Positions 1 to 9,700 of a stretch of 64,000 nucleotides of DNA are shown here, in pieces. This stretch comes from Escarpia spicata (taxonomy: Eukaryota > Annelida > Polychaeta > Sabellida > Siboglinidae): contig OZ023211.1 of assembly GCA_963995525.1 (NCBI GenBank), forward strand, positions 52,356,228 through 52,420,227, written 5' to 3'. The notes under the pieces were generated by a model. That model did not search any database, was not told the origin of the DNA, and worked only from the letters and a program-made list of their open reading frames with translations. Made by a program: the position numbers and the translations under genes. The first letter of the stretch is position 1. Each line of letters opens with the position of its first letter.

Positions 1-3000
1 ACATAAATACAAACTCACAATATAGTCCAAAGGACTTCATGGCCTCTTGGCCCATTTTTACGTATTACAGCCCATTTTTATTATAAACTGCTTCCATAGC
101 TCATTAAGACATGCATTACGTAAAACATCCTTTGGAATTACTACTCTGTGTGTTGCTGTTAGTTGTTGGGCAAACAATATACAGTGTATGTACTGGTAGG
201 CTTCATCATGATGGTTGGAAGAATAGCGGCTACACATTAGTTATAATTGAGAAATAAGGAAATATGACAGTGACGACATTTTATTACAAAGCCTTCCTCC
301 TTCAGTACTTAATGATAGGACAGGCATATTGTAGCATTTCTGCTATTTATGTATTTTTATAATCTATTTCCTGGTCATTTTGCCGGGCACGAGTTGTATA
401 ATTAATTATAGACTAACGCAGGTGTTCAGGCGTGCCCACTGAAGCATGGTTATAATTAGCCTTTAATTAACTGGCATCGTCGTGGACGAGTACATTATTA
501 TAGTTATATGGGTGTTTTCATGATGCATAAATTAAGTATGACTCATTATCGCATTCTTGTTGATTTCATTGGTTCAGTCCAGTTATGCGTTATGCTTTTT
601 GGACTAGCTATAAAAGTCAATGAAAGGTAAGAAATATCATCTTTGGCAGAGATCGGGCACGTGTGAATTTGGAAGAGATAACGGGACTGTAATGTTAGAA
701 GATATACGGAGCTGTAATGGCGAAGTGTCACCCCGGTACCAAGGGGTAGGCAAAGTAAGAACGTGCTAGGTTGTGTGGGAACCAGAAAGGTGGTGTTCCC
801 ATTATAAAAGTGTACGTGTAGAGGCATCTGCAAGACTGCAGACCGCGGTCTCTACACAGAGGAGAGCGAACGGCCAGCGACAGCTCTGCGTAGCGAGCCG
901 AGAAAGGCGCGGACGTAGCGAGCGCGTGGCAAAGATACGTGTCGAGCGCATGAACTTCCGTCGAACCGTCATCGTCTAGTTGGGCTAACGGAGCGTGAGC
1001 GATGAACATTCGTACGACTACGTGGTGAGACCGTATGTAGGGAAGTGACAATTCAATAGTATATCTTGTTGTTAGAACCGACTACTGTGAACTGACCATA
1101 TAATATATGTGATTAAGAGATCATCTTACTGAATTCTGGGAATAGTATAGATTCTCGATTTTCGTGTAATTAAGAGATTAGTTTTCCCTATACTGGGGAT
1201 GGCGTAGATTCTTCCATGCTATTTATCTCAGTCCGAGCGGACCAGATCTTGTAATGGGTTAACAAGTGAAATTCTTTTGAGTGTGAATAATATTTAGTTT
1301 CTGAACGAGCCGTTCTAATATTTGGGTTTCAAAGATTATCTGAGAGCCGAGGTAGGGTAGACTAGAGGGTATATGTTGTTGTTTTTATGGTTACAATAAA
1401 ATAGTTTGTTTGGTATTCATATTATATATGTAATAAAATTCATTACATTTCCATTGTTCTTTGTTGCGTTGAGCACGGTTGCCGCCCGCATACACAGGTG
1501 TTGACGTAACTAACATTGAACCCTACTAGACCTGAGCCATGCTGTTACGGAGACCTCGTCGATCTGTGTCTGTGACACATATCAAACACACTGTACATAT
1601 CCACAGTATTTCTAAACAATTTTGTTGAAGTGTATCATAATGCAGCTCTCTTCTGTTTTACAAAACGAATGTCTACGAAACACCAGCACACGCATTGATT
1701 ACAGATGTGACGCTGCGTGATCCCAGTTTATTCTGGCCAAATATATCCATTTTTATTATAGCAATTTTAAAGTAAATAATAATTATATTGTATTTGGGCG
1801 ACAGTTTGCTTCCATGGCTGACAGTGATGAGAAGAATGGATATGATGGCACATTGCCAAGCTTTCTTTGTCTATTTGCCAAGCGGTCGGTGTGGCGCAAG
1901 GACTAATGCCACAGTGTTGTTACATATTTAAATACAACACATTTAATGGTAAATCTTTCGGTTACCACAAGACTGACATTTTTAGGTGTCTTGATAATAT
2001 CCTGCCAACTGAATTCACTCTTAATGTGCCCTTTATATGCAGTATCCTGTTGGGTCCTGGAGACTGTAGCACCAACTGCTGCTGCTTTGTAATCTGTGAT
2101 AATACAACAGAAACCCTCCACTTAGTGATGTCACTAATGTCCACTGCATTAACTGCCATAGTCTGCTGCCTCATATTCCCACACCCAAAGTTCATTCTGT
2201 TTTGGCAGAGTAAATAAATTAACAGTGAAACATCACCTCATAGTTCATATAACTGCACAATATGATTACGTATAGACACTCACTGTGTGCTACATATCCT
2301 CTGCAAAATTGCCACATCTTTAATCACACACCTGAGACTGATAAATCATTCCATCTTGAGAAATAAGTACAGAAACCTTTTTCACTGGAATGATGTAATC
2401 ACTTCACTATACCTGCCAAGCTAATAGTCATTACATGCATAAGCTGAAGGACGATACAGCATGAAGCTACACTGAATGGTGCTAATAAGAAAGATGTTGA
2501 AGCATAGCTAGATGTTCTATACAAATGGGCTACAGTTGTTATTTCTCAATGCAACATGTTTGCCTTTTACACAGCTTCTTGATGTGTAAAACTTTTGTTT
2601 CTTTTTTTTTGTGTACAGTGTATATCTTTTTGTGTATACACATTTATGTCACACACAAATAACAAAACTATACGGGTACTTTTTCCTAGTATTTAAACAA
2701 CATGGTTCTAGCACGGCTAGAATGATATTCTAAGTACCACTAAACACCAGGCAGAAAACCTGTGACTGTGATACTGTTTAGAACGTTACCTGGCATGATG
2801 TTAGCCTTTGAAGTTACATGACCCCAAACAACATACGTGATGACGTGGAAGCAACAAGATATGACTAGTATTTCATGTCTCTGAAGATCACCTTTATCTG
2901 CAAGAAATGTATTTGGTGTATTGCTTCTACCAGGGTAAGAAGTCGGGTTATCGACAAAGAGGAAATACCTATTTTTCGTGGCACTCAATCAATACTTTCT

Positions 3001-3652
3001 TCAAGTGGTCATCAAACTCACTCACTCAATCAATAATTTCTTCAAGTGGTCATCAAAACGGCTCTGTAGCTGAGATATGTAAAGATTGGAAGCCATTCTT
3101 TAAACGTGAAACACACTGTCGACTTAACTTAGCTGTTCAAATACAGTTACGATAAAACATGGAAGAAGCAACTCGAAAATAAAATCGTCTCTGCAACTTC
3201 TTAGGTCAACTTCATCGGCTGTGTTCCATAAAATGAACATGGATCCACCATGTTCTATGTATCTCCTGCTATCGCACACTTGGGTTTCTCGTGCTAACTA
3301 AACAGGCTGCTACACTCCTGGGCATACTTGATCCTAGCTAATATCGGGCGATGACGCAGACAGATACAACTCGACAATAAATAGACAGTCAATGATACAA
3401 ATACTGACGCGACGCCTGACACCTGACCAATCCCGTGGCCAAAGTAGCTTCTCTTCAAGGGAGCAGCTGTTATTGCATTGAAGCACTTGCTAGTTCACAC
3501 ACTGAATACGCTTGAGCAATTGGTCTTGAAGTAAACACACGGGAACAGTCGTTGTTTGTTCGAAGGGTCAATTGCTGGTGATTGTAGCCTCGGTGACCCA
3601 ATATGGGGAGCAGTCATTTGATAACAGCGATAACTACGTGAAACAGGGAGCA
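1..3652. other. 3' flank of Pellino, no further gene recognised
   Basis: Includes the Pellino 3' UTR, whose end could not be set: no close AATAAA was seen on the minus strand. The stretch 770-1030 is GC- and CpG-richer than its surroundings and follows a TATA-like tataaaag near 804. It could be an old promoter or a solo LTR, but no LTR ends or flanking duplication were found. Open frames of up to 116 codons (for example 1867-2217 plus) match nothing recognised. Confidence 0.6.
2983..3056. repeat. two-copy tandem repeat, period 41 bp
   Basis: The block beginning actcaatcaata and ending cttcaagtggtcatcaaa occurs at 2983 and again at 3024 with few differences. It is a simple local duplication in the Pellino 3' flank. 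Confidence 0.85.
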
Positions 3653-3779
3653 TCAGTCGACGTGGTCTTGTAAGATGAGTTTCACCCAGCCGGGATCGCC
3701 CGTCAATGGCGTCGCGCAGAATGGACATGCTGCACGGAAACCATGGCAACCATGTGGGATTGCGACTGATGTCCAATAT
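3653..3779 (-). CDS. PELI: Pellino terminal coding exon (CPFC and stop)
   Basis: Acceptor TTTTGCAG; the first base A completes the Lys codon from exon 7. Encodes YWTSVAIPHGCHGFRAACPF then CATPLTGDPGWVKLILQDHV, Asp and TGA at 3655-3653, collinear with the vertebrate Pellino C-terminus. The final CPxC pair (Cys444, Cys447) is present. The usual THxFHAACPFC reads CHGFRAACPFC, so a conserved His is Arg; that His is not one of the CGH/CPxC ligands. Confidence 0.95.
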
Positions 3780-6700
3780 CTGCAAAACAAGTATGTAGTG
3801 TATGTTTATCAGTTGTAAACAACCCCGGGTCTGTTTTTAGGGAGATGTGCTGTATATAAATACATTTAATACGAACACGGTATATCACTTATTTGCCTGT
3901 AGGAGTTGATACTGGTATACTATCTAAAGCAATCGCTTTCTCGGTTACACACTTTCAACAGGAAAATCAAATAAGAAATAAAACATTACATTTCCATCGA
4001 TGGTTACAAACTAGCATTATTTGATGACAACTAGATATTCTGTATATTTATCAGTCAACACTGTATCCTGAAATAACAACAATTATATTTATATATACAC
4101 CTGTATATATTATAAAATAATTATCATGCATTGTATTGTTGTTTCCACAGTCAACAAACAATGGTTTCTATCAATAATTAAGCCTTATTTTACCAGCCTG
4201 ATGACATGAGAAAGTTTGACCTACTTGACTGTCTTTTCTGACGCCATGTGCCCACAAGGACAGAAACTGTGTGTTGGTGGTTCTGAATCAACGTAGAAAC
4301 TTGTCTCCGAGCCAATCTGTAGCTTAGTGAAGACACTGCTCTGAAATCCAAGAAATACCTTTTTCACCCACTGCCAGTCCTCGATTCTACTGTGATTAAT
4401 GCATCGATCACCTTGTATGTTGCCATGTGACCACAGGTTCATTATAACTGGTGGCAAAATAAGGATAAGAACTTACAAATGCAAACATTTAAACAATGTT
4501 AAAATGTTTCTGATCAAACATTTACAGTGCAGTAAGGTAATATAAATGACATATCTGTTATAGACAATTATACCGACACCTGCATTAGAAATTATCTCAT
4601 GTTCAAGAGTTTGAGTGGCCCTGGGGGAGTTAGAATGATTCAATCAAATACAGATTTATCGTGCATAGTGGCAGTACCTTAAGGTATGTCTAGGCAAAAT
4701 TTGAGAAAAAGTTGCTGAACGGTTTCTGAGATACGGCAGTTAATGGCGCACGGCACACGCGGACGCAGAGTGATGGCATAAGTCCGTTTGACCTTCGGCC
4801 CAAAAAGGAGTTAATTAATAACATGTAGCTGTTGCACTATTTCCAAATATCATCAAAATGTAAAGATCTCAAAACGCAGTTCTTTGTATGTGGTTACTGG
4901 GGTTGACAAATGCGGCTTGTGGAGCTATTTCATGCGGCCTGCAGACTAATAGTGAAATTGTCCATAATGGGGCCCACTGAGTGACAACAACAGATGCACC
5001 TTCCATGTTTGCAAGTACAGCTGCATCATCCCTCAAGAAAGCCTGGCTGTCAAGTAAATGAAAATGCAGAAAACAATGAGTGTCATCGTGAAGACTGTGA
5101 ACTACATTCGCGCTCGTGGCCTAAACCACTAGCAGTTGCAATACCTTCTAGCTGTAATGCCAAGAGTGCTGGCCGAGTCGATGTGCTGTGTTGTGATGCA
5201 TACAAGTCCTGTGAGCTGAGGTAATGAATTATATATCTATAGTGAGTTCATGGAGCAGAAGTACCGGAATTTGCAGATCCCAAATGGAATTTATCAGTCA
5301 GTTAGATGTTCCAGTTCGTCTCTGCTTCCGAGATCACGTTGCTAACGTCGAAGACAGAACAGTGAAATGCAACGCTGAGTGTCTTTCTGATCTAAATGCT
5401 CGCAGTGAGGAGTTGCCTTATTTTCCACGACTCGACGATGCACTGTGCAGGTAGAGTTCACTGGACTACACAACCTTCCGCCACAGAATTGACACTTGTA
5501 AAGTGTTACTACATAGATACTTACATTTAGCGACGGAACACTTTCCTGATCTGATCAAACACGCTAAGCTCATTGCCAATTTGTTTGGTGGTGCAGCAAC
5601 TGCACAAAGAGTCAAACCAGTCATGATGAGGCCATTTCTTTACCGAGAACACTAACCATGAATAATGGGTGCTTTTAAATAGTGACGTTGTTCACATTTA
5701 CACACTGATGTTTGATAATAATAATACGTCTTATTCGTAACTGGTAATACTTTATAAGTTAAATTTTAATGCATAGTTATAAATAAGATGGCTTATATTC
5801 ACATTCCAAACATAACATGATATACGCTAAGGGCCTGATAGACTCACCTTGCGACACATTGGACAGACCCGTGAGTCTGAGTCTGTCTCCAGCCCCCATC
5901 TGTGCTGGCCGTGGACGTGGCCACAGTTGATGTAGACATAGGGCTGTTTCTCTGACTCTATGCGTCTGTTCTTGCAGGGCAACACAAGGGTGTTGAGACC
6001 CACGGGGCACTGTGGCCGACCAGCGTTGATCTCGTCAATCTTGTGCTCCAGCTCCCGGCGACTCTGGAAGGAACAATGTAATCTAGAGAGGTCTGATGGG
6101 CAACCAGGAATATATGGGGCAGACCTGGAAGTAGAGGTGAGGGAAGGACACCTGATATCTTCAGACAACATGTCATTCTAGAATGTACACATAAGAATTA
6201 TTGCCTCTCTCGCTCTCTCTCTCAACAGGTACACGGAGTGAAAACAACAGCATAGACACACACAGAACATAAAATAAATAAATCTATTGTTATATGCATG
6301 CTCAAGTTTCTGTATAAAGTATTACCATAACAAACCTTTAGTTAGCTTTACCTCAAGAAACAATAATGACAAAGAACTTATGCACTTACAGGAGATGCCA
6401 GTAGTCCGACAGCTGATCGCCATAGCAATGTGGCTCCACATAGATCGATAAGTGTACCATCACGCAGAATGTTGTCTTCTGTCTCCACCTGCAGGACAAG
6501 AGTGGAACCATTTCAAAGTCCACCCAAATTACCTACTTCAGAAACAATAACTTAGATACAAGTATTAAAAATAGATTTCACAAAACTAATTAAACAAAAA
6601 TTATTATTATTCCTGTAAATATATGGTTCGGTGCATTAATTAAAGTTTTGTATCAGGCCAATTTTTCTATGGGTTTGCTGCTTCTTAGAAATACACCTCG

Positions 6701-9700
6701 TACATGACTTAAGTTGTTGATTGTTGAGAATAGCCCCATGATAGTCGCTAGCACATCACCAGCGTGCATAACATTATATATAAAAACTACTCATTATTTA
6801 CTTTTTGACACAGTTTCGATGATATTATGTCGCCACTGATACTTAGTTAACACTGTCGCAATTGCCAAAAGCTAATTAATTTTCACATCATGGCTGTACC
6901 ATGCCAGAACTTACAGCAACATAAGAACTGGGGTCTCTGGTATCAAAACACGGGGTAAACTGAAAAAGCAGATCGAGTCTTATGTTTTGAAAGAAACCAG
7001 GAAATATTTTGACATGCATGAACATGAAAGAATGACCTTGTAACATCTAGTCATGCTATGGCCAAGAGGAGCAGCAACAACTTACCAAGCTATTTTTTTG
7101 TGGTGTGGAGCGCGAATCCCTGAGTGCGTAAATGCCTCCCCCGACTGACACCTCCCGCCAGATGCCAGCCTTCGAGTCCTGCGAGAAGCCACCGATGGGT
7201 CGAACTATGAGGACACCATTGGTTGTCAGACCATCAATCTCACCTCCTGAGTACCACTTGGTGGCCTTCTCCTGCACGCAGATACAGTCATTGCATCAGA
7301 ACATCACCTAACTAATCGACCTAGCCTATGCATCTTAATGTTTCAATCATAGACGGCTAGAACCTCAAGCGCCAAACTTTCAGAGATTAATCAACGACCC
7401 CTAGAGTAGGACTTAATACCTACATCTTTTCAAAGTTCCACTTATATGTCAAGACACCTTTATGGGGTAAATCAGTTTGTTTTCCTTAGCGGTTCTCAAC
7501 TTAAAACGTAACGTGCACTTAATACGTAAAACATAATGTGCGTGTAATACATAAAATGTAACATAACAATTGCAGGAACCACATGTGTATGGCAAAAACT
7601 TCGGGAATACGGCTCCTGCGTCGTGGACTTGGCATCATGGAGTAGACGCAGACACAATAATGCTTATGTCTACCCTCATGAAAATAGCATAGCAATACAA
7701 ATAGTATTAGACAATTTGACTAGGGCCTATCGATTGACGTGAACTTCACATTTTCTCTGACTGTTGTCAATTTGAACAAACGACGAGCATCTGCGAGTGC
7801 TTTATGGTGTTGATGTACCGATGCTCTCCATTTTCTAACATTTTGTAAATATTATTTTCACGACTGTCTTCTACCAAAAATGCCTGTCACTTGACGGGAT
7901 GTCAGGTGACGGGCATTTTTGGTAGTTCACTGCAATGGAGGCTCTTATGGCACCCAACATTGTCACCTCTTGCTATATGAAGTCCCAATGAAGACAACTT
8001 CACAAAAATGAACAACTTTGCAATGTCTCTTTGTTCTTGTGTGTACTGTCACCCCCCCTTACACACAATGGATACAACTCATATAACGAACAGTTTGGCC
8101 ATATCCCTACAAATACTAAGTAACCAGTAATGTTATCATAGGAACAAAATGTGATATGAATAAACTTAGTTTCCTTTAAGAAATAATAAGAAATACCTAA
8201 TAACATTTTAAAAAGCTACTAGGAAAGGTTATGATAGTAAGCCTTTAATTCATTTTTAGTAGCACAATAAATAAACACACTTAAGTCATGCAACTTGTTA
8301 AGCATCACATACACTGTAAATGACAAACATTATTTCATGCATGACAAGCCAATAACAATGTTTCACAGAATTTGTAATAAATATTGAACCAGATCTGAGT
8401 GAAAATCAAATGTAATAATCTATGAAATCAACATACATATCCATTACAGGCTACACTTGTCTGTGACTTTGCATAAGACTTTTATTCCCAGGAAATTGAA
8501 CGGATATACTTTTTATTGACTGTACTCACCCCCAGAAATATATTTTTCTCCGAGTCGAACCCTGCTGCAAATATCCGAGCAGTGTACGGTGGGTTGCGCT
8601 CGACTAAGATCCGGCACGCGAATCGCGATATTGTGCTCTGTGGGACCACTGACATCTCTGACCTTTGGTCACCTGGTATCGTATCCATGACGACAAAGTC
8701 TATGGGTGATTCAGACGAGCGACCGATTTGAAACATGTCGACATCACTGTCTGGATCATACTGGACGATGATAGCTTGTCCACGGTTGAGTGTGAACGAG
8801 ACCGAATGTTGGTTGCTGTTCTGGATCAACTGTAAAGAGACACACCCATGAAGATTAGGAGTTCACAACTAGTTGAGATTTCAAAGGGATTCTCTTAGAA
8901 ACATGACAATTATTGTTATTATTTTTACATATTTTCTTATCTGTCAATCAAAATACAGTATAATAGCAGTATTAACTATTTACTACACAAATGCAGATAT
9001 TTTAGATCAATATTAATTGTTAGGCTTTGACAAACACCATGCTGGAATGCAATGTTTGATGTAGCCATTGTTGAGACTGATGCACTGGTAATTTGGAACC
9101 ATCGTCAACCATGATGCAACACCTGCACAACAATTTTTAATCTAGTTTCTAAGACTGTGTCTCCAAGAATTTTTTTTCAACAATATTGACTATTGTTTCT
9201 TTTTAAGAAATGTCCTGTAAATATTACTGAGTAATGTGTACATGTATTGATTCATTTTTCTCTTGATCTCACTTCAATAAGAAAACCTTAATTACAATTG
9301 TAACATGACAAATAAAGAATCCTTTGTTAACTAATTTAAAACTGAAATAGGACAACAATGAAATTACTGTAAAAATCTATTCCAATTTCTTTCTCATAGT
9401 CTATTTTAAAGATCAATTACTTTGTAACTCCTCTTAAAAAACTGTAATCTGAGTAATAAAAAAGTTATGCAGGCGTACAACGAAATGTCCGGTAGTCTGA
9501 CCAATGTTTCAAATGCATTTAGTTTGCATAATGCAAATCTGTTGCAATACTGAACACTTTTTGTCATGCTGTAGTTTGTGTCTGGGATATGTGAGAACAC
9601 AGCACCTCGTGATGTATGCAAGGCTTTTGTGACAGTTGTGTTTATTAGAATACTTCAAACAGGGACACCCAACTTTGCCAACCAGAAAGCATATCAAACA

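Noticed and set aside
5958..6181. Plus-strand 73-codon and second minus-strand 72-codon frames
   Set aside because: Shadow frames of Pellino exon 6.
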